Positions 1 to 5,074 of a DNA stretch of 5,074 nucleotides are shown here, one piece after another. Position numbers and translations under genes: made by a program. The DNA comes from Candidatus Gribaldobacteria bacterium (GTDB lineage Bacteria; Patescibacteriota; Minisyncoccia; Minisyncoccales; CG1-02-41-26), in NCBI GenBank assembly GCA_026396775.1, contig JAPLWD010000047.1, forward strand, positions 1 to 5,074, written 5' to 3'. A model generated the notes under the pieces. It saw only the letters and a list, made by a program, of their open reading frames with translations, was not told the DNA's origin and searched no databases. Positions within the stretch are counted from its first letter, which is position 1. Every line of letters starts with the position of its first letter.

Positions 1-611
1 AAAAGTTCGGGTAAAATATCAATCACCAAATTATTGATAACCACAGCTCCTTGAGATCCGCCCAGAATTAAAATAATCGGGCGTTCACTTTGGATTTTAA
101 AAATCTTCTTAGCTTCAGTTTTACTCCCGTTCATTATTTCTTCTCTCACCGGATTACCCACATTAATAATTTTATCCTTGCTAAGCATTTTAGTTTTAGC
201 AAAAGAAGTAAAAACCTCGGTAGCCATCTTACTCTCTATACGCGAAGCCAACCCAGGGATAGAATCAGACTCGTGTAAAAAAACTGGAATGCCTAATAAT
301 TTAGCTCCCAAAACAGCTGGAAAAGATCCATATCCTCCCTTACTAAAAACTAAATCTGGACCCAGCCAAAAAAAGTGCCACAAAGTTTGAAAAAACCCCA
401 AAGGAATTTTAAAAATATCCACAAAATTTTGTTTTAAAGTAATACCACCCTCTTGCCCCAAAGATTCAACTACATAATCGTCCTTGGGCCCAAAATAATA
501 AATTGCTAAGTCCGAAGTTTTAGGCTTTATTTTTCGCATTTCTCGCACAATGGCGATAATGGGAAAAATGTGCCCCCCCGTTCCTCCGCCCGTAAAAACA
601 ATTTTTAACAT
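1..611 (-). CDS. murG: MurG, lipid II-forming GlcNAc transferase (partial, 3' end beyond window)
   Basis: This is a GT28-family glycosyltransferase that moves GlcNAc from UDP-GlcNAc onto lipid I at the inner face of the membrane, giving lipid II. The visible 203 codons translate without interruption. They show the N-terminal glycine-rich loop TGGGTGGH (residues 7-14, with the conserved His14), SKGGYGSFP (90-98), HESDSIPG (113-120, in place of the common HEQN form), GNPVR (152-156) and GGSQGA (184-189), which opens the C-terminal UDP-sugar-binding domain. MurG is usually about 350-370 residues, so some 40 percent lies past base 1. The hydrophobic, aromatic stretch before residue 90 fits the membrane-contact patch of the family. 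The ATG at 611 puts the first glycine loop at the normal distance from the N-terminus. It lies nine bases after the ftsW stop, with no Shine-Dalgarno sequence, so coupled translation from ftsW is likely (inference). Confidence 0.95.
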   Translation of the reverse strand, partial: MLKIVFTGGGTGGHIFPIIAIVREMRKIKPKTSDLAIYYFGPKDDYVVESLGQEGGITLKQNFVDIFKIPLGFFQTLWHFFWLGPDLVFSKGGYGSFPAVLGAKLLGIPVFLHESDSIPGLASRIESKMATEVFTSFAKTKMLSKDKIINVGNPVREEIMNGSKTEAKKIFKIQSERPIILILGGSQGAVVINNLVIDILPEL

Positions 612-620
612 AAATATTTT

Positions 621-1769
621 TTAATTAGTTATTACACTTTTCTTTGATAATTTTAATAAAATTCCCATCCCAATCATTTCTACAATAATATGCGATCCCC
701 CATAACTAAAAAATGGTAAGGGCACACCGCCCAAAGGAGCCACACCAATATTCCCAGCAATATTAAAGAAGGCCTGAAAAGCAATCCAAAAAACTATGCC
801 TAAAGCTAAAATTCTTTCAAAATTATCTTCTAAATGATTCGCTATTTTAAAACCCCTCCAAATAAAAAATATTAAAAGAGAAATCAATAAGGCCACTCCA
901 AAAAAACCTAGTTCCTCCCCTATTATAGCAAAAATTGAATCAGAAATAGCAAAAGGCAGTAACATCTTTTGGTGGCTTAGCCCCAGGGCTAATCCGCTAC
1001 CAATCCCCAGCCAACCACCCGATCCTATGCCAATAGCTATTTGATTAACTTGATAAGCTGCATCCAAAGGATTGATAGCTTCAAAATGTAGAAAAGTTTT
1101 AAATCGCTCTAATCGATAAGCAGACGAAATAATAAATATTAAAATTGACCCTACCCCCAAACCTACTAAAGCAAAGCTATGCCACAAAGGCGTACCTGCT
1201 AAAAAATACATCATCATTACTGTAGCCGCCACGATAATCAAAGTACTTATATCTGATTGTAAATAAAAAATAAAAAAGATAACTCCAATTGTTAGTGCAA
1301 AGGGTAAAAAAAGTTTTAAAAATCCTTGGCCCTCTTTTCTTTTTGATCCCCTACCTTCTAATCTCTTAGCTAACCAAGCTACTAAAAAAAGTGGAAAAGT
1401 AATTTTTAAAAATTCTGATGGCTGAACCGTAAAATAACCAAAATCTAACCATCGATGGGCGCCGTGCAACTCTAACCCTAACTTTGGAATAAAAACTAAA
1501 AGCAAGGCCACTAAATTAGCTACAAACAAATAAACCGACCAGCGTTTCAGGGTTTCACTTTTTAGCTTATAAAAAATAAAACCCAAAACTATTCCCGCCA
1601 TCAATAATATTGATTGATGAATTAAATAATACCAGGGATAACCAAAATTTTTTATTGATAATGGAACCGAGGTTGTGCTAACCGTCAAAATCCCCCAAAT
1701 AGTCAAAAAAATTATGGGAATTAAAATTAGGTAATCAATTTTACTTTGTTGTGGCAAACTTTTTGACAT
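621..1769 (-). CDS. ftsW: FtsW, SEDS-family septal peptidoglycan polymerase
   Basis: This is a polytopic membrane glycosyltransferase of the SEDS family (FtsW/RodA/SpoVE), which polymerises lipid II with a class B PBP partner. The protein has 382 residues, the normal length, and about ten hydrophobic segments. Visible family motifs are HGAHRWLDFGYFTVQPSE (102-119), QSDIST (171-176; usually Q/EPDLGT), IGSGG (248-252), LPFAISDSIFAIIGEELG with the catalytic-type Asp277, and PLPFFSYGGS (350-359) near the C-terminus. I call it FtsW rather than RodA because it sits between murD and murG. The frame stays open upstream to an ATG at 1871, but those 34 extra residues lie over murD and are not SEDS-like. 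The ATG at 1769 gives a short polar N-terminus before membrane segment 1. A GGGGAGAG sequence at 1783-1790 lies 13 bases upstream, which is far for a ribosome binding site. The gene overlaps murD by 29 bases. Confidence 0.93.
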   Translation of the reverse strand: MSKSLPQQSKIDYLILIPIIFLTIWGILTVSTTSVPLSIKNFGYPWYYLIHQSILLMAGIVLGFIFYKLKSETLKRWSVYLFVANLVALLLVFIPKLGLELHGAHRWLDFGYFTVQPSEFLKITFPLFLVAWLAKRLEGRGSKRKEGQGFLKLFLPFALTIGVIFFIFYLQSDISTLIIVAATVMMMYFLAGTPLWHSFALVGLGVGSILIFIISSAYRLERFKTFLHFEAINPLDAAYQVNQIAIGIGSGGWLGIGSGLALGLSHQKMLLPFAISDSIFAIIGEELGFFGVALLISLLIFFIWRGFKIANHLEDNFERILALGIVFWIAFQAFFNIAGNIGVAPLGGVPLPFFSYGGSHIIVEMIGMGILLKLSKKSVITN

Positions 1770-2541
1770 TTTTTTTAAATAACTCTCCCCGCTCTTTATA
1801 ATCCTTAAAAAGATTAAAGCTAGCTGCAGCTGGCGAAAGTAAACACACTCCATTTTTGGGCGTTTTTTCATAACAAACCCTAACCGCCGCCTCCATTGAT
1901 TTAACTTGGAACGAGTTAAATTCGTTCCTTTGTTGTGGAATGAGTTTAACTCGTTCCAAGATCTTTTGGCCAGTGCCTTGTCCCAAAATAATTAAGTTTT
2001 TAACTTGGGTTTCTAAAATCTTTTTAGCTAAATTTGTATAGTCACTCCCCTTCTCCGAACCACCAACTATCAAAGAAATTGGCTTACCGTTAAATGTTGC
2101 CAAATCCAAAATAGTTGTTTCGGGAATGGTTGCCATGGAGTTATCGTAAAATTCAATCCCCTTAAATTTTCCCACAAACTCCAAGCGATGTGGTAAAGGT
2201 TTAAACAATTTAACGCCTTTTTTAATCTGACTATCCGCAACCCCCAAAACTCTAACTACTAAAACTCCTGCCAGTATATTCATTAAATTAAACTCCCCTA
2301 CTAAGGGATTTTCAGATGGTTTAATTATTTTTTTTAACTCTAAAATTAAGTTTCGATTAAAGGGTAATTTTTGAGCCTTGGTTTTTTGGGCTATCTGGCT
2401 AACCGATTTATCATCACTGTTATAAATCAAAAAGTCGCTATTTTTTTGATGAGCAGTAATATTTTCTTTAGCTTTTTGATATTCTTGAAAGTTCAAATAG
2501 TAATTCAAATGATCTTGAAACAAATTTAAAAAATTGGCCAA
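1741..2541 (-). CDS. murD: MurD, C-terminal fragment (central-domain end plus C-terminal domain), out of frame with its N-terminal part
   Basis: This is the distal part of UDP-MurNAc-L-alanine:D-glutamate ligase. Numbered from the TTG at 2541, it has DHLNYY (10-15, the metal-binding His11) and YQKAK (21-25, Lys25 at the carbamylated-lysine position of the family). It also has GEFNLMN (82-88; the usual His of GxHNxxN is Phe), LPHRLEF (116-122), FYDNSMATIPE (131-141; usually NDSKATN, so the Lys is Met), LIVGGSEKGSDY (157-168) and LLSPAAASFNLFKDYKERG (234-252). Everything from the central domain's His onward is present. The glutamate-containing ELSSFQ strand that should precede it is not. The TTG is only the first possible start after a TAG at 2548-2550. 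I doubt it is a real start, because the piece lacks the P-loop and could not work alone. Residues 194-213 are encoded by a large inverted repeat. The last 29 bases overlap ftsW. Confidence 0.85.
   Translation of the reverse strand: MANFLNLFQDHLNYYLNFQEYQKAKENITAHQKNSDFLIYNSDDKSVSQIAQKTKAQKLPFNRNLILELKKIIKPSENPLVGEFNLMNILAGVLVVRVLGVADSQIKKGVKLFKPLPHRLEFVGKFKGIEFYDNSMATIPETTILDLATFNGKPISLIVGGSEKGSDYTNLAKKILETQVKNLIILGQGTGQKILERVKLIPQQRNEFNSFQVKSMEAAVRVCYEKTPKNGVCLLSPAAASFNLFKDYKERGELFKKNVKKFATTK
1905..1960. repeat. 56-bp near-perfect inverted repeat within murD coding sequence
   Basis: The outer arms are an exact 16-bp inverted repeat, CTTGGAACGAGTTAAA (1905-1920) and its complement (1945-1960). 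The inner 8 bases on each side also pair, with two mismatches, leaving an 8-base loop at 1929-1936. Each half is itself a 21-bp near-palindrome (1908-1928 and 1937-1957), and the two halves match each other at 18 of 21 positions. It can therefore be read as a doubled palindrome with an 8-base spacer. It is read through in frame as MurD C-fragment residues 194-213, in a variable part just before the VKSMEAA segment. No obvious flanking duplication is visible. It resembles the palindromic elements that insert in frame into genes in other bacteria, but membership of any family is not shown. Confidence 0.85.
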
Positions 2542-2983
2542 TATTGCCTACTAATTTTACCTTAAACCCTGCCGTTTTCAAAATGCTATAAATCAAAGCG
2601 CTAGTAGTCCCCTTGCCCTTAGTACCCGTAACCCCAATAATTTTCCCTGAAAAATTAGCAAAAAAGATCTCTGTTTGTGTAGTCACCAAACTCCCCTCTT
2701 TTAAAAATGGCTTTAAAGTATTAGCCGGAATACCCGGAGTTTTGATAATCACATCATACTCCCCTATCGCGTTGAGATAACCCTCCCCCAAATGCAATTT
2801 CAAATTTTTATCATTTTTTAATAGTTTTGAAAATTGAAAATTGAAAATTGAAAATTTATTTTGGTCCGCCATACCCAAAACCTTATCAGGAAACAATTTC
2901 CGCAAAGCCAAATAATTATCAATCCCCTCTTCCCCCAACCCCAAGATCACTATTTTCTTATTTTCCAAATCCCGTAAAAGCAT
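2468..2983 (-). CDS. murD: MurD, N-terminal fragment (UDP-binding domain and P-loop), truncated by frameshift
   Basis: This is the proximal part of the Mur ligase that adds D-glutamate to UDP-MurNAc-L-Ala using ATP in the cytoplasm. It has a Rossmann-like glycine motif, ILGLGEEGIDNY (residues 13-24), then KTPGIP (81-86), the ATP P-loop GVTGTKGKGTT (117-127; most MurD have GTNGKST) and VGNIGQ (145-150). Homology stops after Gln150. The last 21 residues are an out-of-frame reading of sequence that encodes DHLNYY in the other frame, and the stop at 2468 is spurious. Joining residues 1-150 to the downstream fragment gives about 414 residues, against 430-460 for the family. About 34 central-domain residues are therefore absent, including the metal-binding Glu of ELSSFQ. 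Residues 43-52 come from a 7-bp tandem repeat. The ATG at 2983 has no Shine-Dalgarno sequence. It may be a pseudogene, a strain-specific deletion or an assembly error. Confidence 0.88.
   Translation of the reverse strand: MLLRDLENKKIVILGLGEEGIDNYLALRKLFPDKVLGMADQNKFSIFNFQFSKLLKNDKNLKLHLGEGYLNAIGEYDVIIKTPGIPANTLKPFLKEGSLVTTQTEIFFANFSGKIIGVTGTKGKGTTSALIYSILKTAGFKVKLVGNIGQFFKFVSRSFELLFELSRISKS
2528..2542 (-). other. murD: Deletion and frameshift junction inside murD
   Basis: MurD homology changes frame here, from the frame reading GNIGQ (Gln codon 2536-2534) to the frame reading NFLNLFQDHLN (from codon 2535-2533). The new frame lies one base further on, so an in-frame ancestor would have lost a number of bases equal to 2 modulo 3. 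Comparison with the usual spacing (about 40 residues between GNIG and the DH motif in E. coli MurD, about 6 here) suggests roughly 100 bases are gone. The point contains the perfect 10-bp palindrome ATTGGCCAAT (2533-2542) next to a run of six T on the coding strand (2528-2533). Either could favour a slippage or hairpin deletion, in the cell or during assembly. Confidence 0.75.
2829..2856. repeat. Four exact tandem copies of a 7-bp unit in murD
   Basis: The plus-strand unit GAAAATT occurs four times without interruption; on the coding strand it reads AATTTTC. It encodes the phenylalanine-rich stretch FSIFNFQFS (residues 44-52) in the UDP-binding domain, between the second strand and the region leading to KTPGIP. 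Seven is not a multiple of three, so the gain or loss of one copy would shift the murD frame. At present the copy number keeps the N-terminal reading frame open. Confidence 0.9.
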
Positions 2984-2992
2984 TTTAAAACT

Positions 2993-3007
2993 TTTTTAAC
3001 CAATTAA
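2993..3007. repeat. 15-bp direct repeat, murD-side copy
   Basis: TTTTTAACCAATTAA on the plus strand is identical to 3076-3090. The identity ends exactly at both edges of the 15 bases. This copy lies between murD and the hairpin-bearing segment and has no coding role. Confidence 0.85.
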
Positions 3008-3075
3008 ACTGTTTTCCAACACGGGAGGAAATTCTTTCCTCCCGACCCCTCCTTAGATTTTAGCGTAGTATCCTA
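3008..3075. mobile_element. Candidate small palindromic insertion (68 bp) between mraY and murD
   Basis: This 68-bp segment contains a perfect hairpin and is bounded by identical 15-bp direct repeats, as expected for a non-coding element that duplicated its target. The mraY-side repeat includes the last codons and stop of mraY. Removing the segment and one repeat (83 bp) would leave 12 bases between the mraY stop and the murD ATG, in line with the tight spacing elsewhere in this operon. It has no coding capacity, so any movement would need help in trans. It also holds TAAGGAGGGG (coding strand, 3046-3055), which looks like a ribosome binding site but lies over 60 bases from murD. That it is a mobile element is inference. 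Confidence 0.45.
3022..3044. repeat. Perfect 10-bp stem, 3-base loop hairpin
   Basis: CGGGAGGAAA (3022-3031) pairs perfectly with TTTCCTCCCG (3035-3044) around a three-base loop. On the mRNA strand it lies 35 bases after the mraY stop. Neither strand has a T-run directly after the stem, so it is a poor intrinsic terminator. It would be a stable GC-rich hairpin in the mRNA between mraY and murD and might affect mRNA stability or expression of the genes downstream (inference). Confidence 0.85.
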
Positions 3076-3090
3076 TTTTTAACCAATTAA
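3076..3090. repeat. 15-bp direct repeat, mraY-side copy
   Basis: This is the second copy of TTTTTAACCAATTAA. On the coding strand it supplies the Leu-Ile-Gly-stop end of mraY plus three further bases, so this is probably the original site and 2993-3007 the duplicate. Confidence 0.8.
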
Positions 3091-4173
3091 GCGGATGGCG
3101 ATGCCTACGATGGCTATAGCGATATTGATTAGCCAAAATCGCATGGTGATTTGTTGAGGTAACCAACCTTTGGCTTCTAGGTGATGATGAAACGGCGCGC
3201 ACAAAAAAACCTTTCTTTTTAAAAACTTTTTAGCCAAAAGTTGAATAATCACCGAACCTGCCTCCACTACCAACAACCCCCCAATAATGGGTAAAACCAA
3301 AACCGAGTTACTTAAAAAAGCCACCACCGCCAAAGTGGCAGTTAAACCAATCACCCCCGTTTCTCCCATATAAAACTTGGCAGGAGGAATGTTAAACCAT
3401 AAAAAGGCCATTAAAGCTCCTGCCACCACAAAACAAAAGGCCGCCAAGTTAAATTGAGCATCTGCAAACGAAATAATGCCAAAGGCCATAAAAATAATCC
3501 CAAACACTCCACCCGCCAAACCATCAATTCCATCAATTACCCCACCCGACCAACACGCCAACACCGTTAAAATAAACAACGGAATGTACCAAAAGCCAAT
3601 TGCGATATCCCCTACAAAAGGCAGATGTAAAGTATTAAAATCCAACTTAGTATAAAACCAAATAGCTCCCACTATTCCAATAAATAAAACAGCTAAAAAT
3701 CTTCTAGTAAAAGTTATCCCTCCGGCCTTATACCCACCTTTGTTAAAAATTTGCAAAACATCATCCCCTAGCCCCAATAGCGAAGCTGCCAATAAAGCAG
3801 CTAGCGGTAACCAGGTTTGTCCTCGGCAAGATTGCCCGCAAGTTAAAAAGTCTAGCTTTGAAAGCCAGAAGCTATCTGGGAAAATTCTAGATAAAATCGC
3901 AAAAATAAAAGCTACCAAAATAACAGTCACCCAAATTAACACTCCCCCCAAACGGGGTACCGAAACTTCTCGCTCTTTATGTAAGCCGTAAAAAACATCC
4001 GCTGGCTTGCCATCGATCGCTTTGGTGCGAGCTTTTTTACGCCAAAGCTGATAGCGAAATAAAAATTTAATTAAAATCGGCGCCCATAAAAAAGCAAGCG
4101 TTAAAGCTGAAGCGCATAAAAAAAATACTTTAACTATTTGAACTTCTAAAGGATTAAAAATTTGAGAAATCAT
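3079..4173 (-). CDS. mraY: MraY, lipid I synthase (phospho-MurNAc-pentapeptide translocase)
   Basis: This is a polytopic membrane enzyme of the polyprenyl-phosphate N-acetylhexosamine-1-phosphate transferase family. It moves phospho-MurNAc-pentapeptide from UDP to undecaprenyl phosphate. Its 364 residues, close to the usual 320-370, have about ten hydrophobic segments. Active-site motifs are LGLGDDVLQIF (133-143; Asp137-Asp138), IDGIDGLAGG (213-222) and the cytoplasmic HHHLEAKGW loop (329-337), which is the MraY signature. Several positions deviate. The loop after membrane segment 1 reads VPRLGG (72-77), as in WecA/TagO, instead of MraY's GTPTMGG. The conserved Asn of NLTDGLDG is Gly211. The catalytic-site Asp of MGDTG is Glu271. 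The 107-122 loop has two Cys (112, 116). The dcw context and the His triplet favour MraY over WecA. The ATG overlaps the stop of the gene before it. Confidence 0.92.
   Translation of the reverse strand: MISQIFNPLEVQIVKVFFLCASALTLAFLWAPILIKFLFRYQLWRKKARTKAIDGKPADVFYGLHKEREVSVPRLGGVLIWVTVILVAFIFAILSRIFPDSFWLSKLDFLTCGQSCRGQTWLPLAALLAASLLGLGDDVLQIFNKGGYKAGGITFTRRFLAVLFIGIVGAIWFYTKLDFNTLHLPFVGDIAIGFWYIPLFILTVLACWSGGVIDGIDGLAGGVFGIIFMAFGIISFADAQFNLAAFCFVVAGALMAFLWFNIPPAKFYMGETGVIGLTATLAVVAFLSNSVLVLPIIGGLLVVEAGSVIIQLLAKKFLKRKVFLCAPFHHHLEAKGWLPQQITMRFWLINIAIAIVGIAIRLIG
4170..4173 (-). other. ATGA stop-start overlap, carboxypeptidase to mraY
   Basis: On the coding strand ATGA holds both the mraY start (4173-4171) and the carboxypeptidase stop TGA (4172-4170). 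No Shine-Dalgarno sequence precedes it. This is the classical arrangement for re-initiation by the same ribosome and supports co-transcription of the two genes. It also shows that UGA is a stop in this organism. Confidence 0.85.
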
Positions 4174-5074
4174 AATGTTGAGTTAAAACACTCAAAAAGT
4201 TTTTTAGTATCGCCAAAGCGGTCAGTTGAATTTAAAATCACACTAATTAAATATTTTTGTTCAGCTTTGGTTTTAGCTATCTCCAAAAGGCAACCTCCTG
4301 CCAAATCAGTGGTACCGGTTTTACCACCTAGAATTTCTGGCAGAGCCCCTAAAAGTTCATTGGTTGTTGCAATATTATGGTGAAAAACTCCACCCACATA
4401 TAATAAATACTCTTTTTGAGCCAAAATGTCTAAAATCTTAGGTTCAGTTAATAAATAACTAGCCAAAGCAACTAAATCCCTCGCTGTTGAGTAGTTGGTT
4501 TGGATAACACCCAAAGAAGAATCCAAACCCGTTGGATTAAAAAAATAAGAACTTACCATTCCCAACGCTTGAGCCTTAAGGTTCATTGCCAATATAAAAT
4601 CTCGATCTTTCACCCCTTCGGATACAGCAAAAGCTGCATCATTACTAGACTCCATTAACATCATTCGGGACAAATCTAAAAAACTAATTTGTTCTTGGGT
4701 TTTCAATAGCCCAGTTTCGTCAGCTTGGCTAATAGCCTTATCGGATATAGTAATCAATTGATTCTCTTTTAAGAAATCGTTAGCCGTTAAGACCGTTAAA
4801 AGCTTGGTGATACTGGCTATGGGTCTTTGAGCATCAATATTTTTTTGATAAATTAAAACTGGAGCCTTATCTTTTTCAACCAAAGCCAGCACCGCACTTT
4901 GAGCTAGAATATCAGGACACTCTTTTTCAACAGAGTATTGCGAGGCCTTAACTAATCCTTTAAAGCTTGGGTATTGCTCTTTTAGGTTAGCTACCAAAAA
5001 AGCTGGCGGGTTATTATCTAACTCGCTAGCCAATAATTGGTCTTCTAGATTAACATGTAAAAAATTAACAGAAT
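4170..5074 (-). CDS. Serine-type D-alanyl-D-alanine carboxypeptidase, peptidase S11 family (partial, 5' end beyond window)
   Basis: This is a DacA/PBP5-like serine peptidase that removes the terminal D-Ala from peptidoglycan stem peptides outside the cytoplasmic membrane. Numbered from the first whole codon (5072), the three penicillin-binding motifs are present in order: SITK (87-90; nucleophile Ser87, Lys90), SSN (142-144) and KTG (251-253). Typical surrounding sequence is IASITKLLT, LMESSNDAAFAVSEG and LGGKTGTTDLAGG. The frame is open to the window edge with no ATG. A TTG at 5033 could be called as a start. An exported enzyme should begin with a signal peptide or anchor, and none is visible, so I infer the true start lies beyond base 5074. 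There is no room after KTG for the long C-terminal PBP5 domain and amphipathic anchor (about 47 residues follow), so membrane attachment, if any, is N-terminal. It is joined to mraY by an ATGA overlap. Confidence 0.9.
   Translation of the reverse strand, partial: SVNFLHVNLEDQLLASELDNNPPAFLVANLKEQYPSFKGLVKASQYSVEKECPDILAQSAVLALVEKDKAPVLIYQKNIDAQRPIASITKLLTVLTANDFLKENQLITISDKAISQADETGLLKTQEQISFLDLSRMMLMESSNDAAFAVSEGVKDRDFILAMNLKAQALGMVSSYFFNPTGLDSSLGVIQTNYSTARDLVALASYLLTEPKILDILAQKEYLLYVGGVFHHNIATTNELLGALPEILGGKTGTTDLAGGCLLEIAKTKAEQKYLISVILNSTDRFGDTKKLFECFNSTL

Noticed and set aside
90..390. Plus-strand open frames across murG
   Set aside because: They lie opposite a fully motif-supported murG frame and have no recognisable protein features.
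1821..1832. Palindrome AGCTGCAGCT near the end of murD
   Set aside because: It follows from consecutive alanine codons in the conserved LLSPAAAS motif and needs no other explanation.
1770..1871. Upstream extension of ftsW to an ATG at 1871
   Set aside because: The 34 added residues are an out-of-frame reading of conserved murD sequence and do not resemble a SEDS N-terminus. The ATG at 1769 gives the normal length.
2528..2533. Programmed frameshift at the T6 run in murD
   Set aside because: A slip would join the frames but still leave about 34 conserved residues missing, so it cannot restore a normal MurD.
2996..3022. Eight-codon GTG-started peptide in the mraY-murD gap
   Set aside because: It starts inside the hairpin arm, and its last codons merely copy the duplicated end of mraY. 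Nothing supports translation.
3022..3044. Hairpin as an intrinsic terminator between mraY and murD
   Set aside because: The stem is strong, but no T-run follows on either strand, and the operon continues in the same direction.
3740..4383. Plus-strand open frames across mraY and the carboxypeptidase
   Set aside because: They are reverse-strand readings of well-supported genes, with no motifs and no sensible start signals.

Overview
The window is a single block of genes on the minus strand, read from high to low coordinates. It holds part of a peptidoglycan-precursor and division (dcw-type) cluster: a serine D,D-carboxypeptidase (5' end outside the window), mraY, murD (broken into two frames), ftsW and the first 203 codons of murG (3' end outside the window). 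There are no RNA genes, CRISPR arrays or recognisable transposases. No gap between genes exceeds 95 bases.

The DNA is AT-rich and full of A/T runs, genes overlap or nearly abut, and most starts lack a clear Shine-Dalgarno sequence. UGA is used as a stop, so this is not a code-25 lineage. The proteins carry divergent motifs: VPRLGG and MGETG in MraY, TGTKGKGTT in MurD, HESDSIPG in MurG. Together these suggest a small-genome bacterium of the Candidate Phyla Radiation (Patescibacteria). That placement is inference from style and motifs, not from a marker tree.

Layout in transcription order: the carboxypeptidase (5074-4170) shares an ATGA overlap with mraY (4173-3079). A 95-base gap follows and contains a perfect 10-bp hairpin. 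The gap interior is bounded by two exact 15-bp direct repeats, which looks like a small inserted palindromic element with a target duplication. murD follows as an N-terminal piece (2983-2468) and a C-terminal piece (2541-1741) in another frame. About 34 conserved residues of the central ATP-binding domain are missing at the junction. murD also carries a 4 x 7-bp tandem repeat and a 56-bp near-perfect inverted repeat, both inside its coding sequence. ftsW (1769-621) overlaps the end of murD by 29 bases, and murG (611 to the edge) starts nine bases after ftsW.

Working together, MraY attaches phospho-MurNAc-pentapeptide to undecaprenyl phosphate to make lipid I, and MurG adds GlcNAc to make lipid II. 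FtsW polymerises lipid II at the septum, MurD adds D-Glu to UDP-MurNAc-L-Ala in the cytoplasm, and the carboxypeptidase trims the finished stem peptides outside the membrane. I see no undescribed multi-gene system here. The unusual signal is the concentration of repeats, a likely insertion and a gene-breaking deletion in and just before murD, plus an MraY with mixed MraY/WecA-type motifs.
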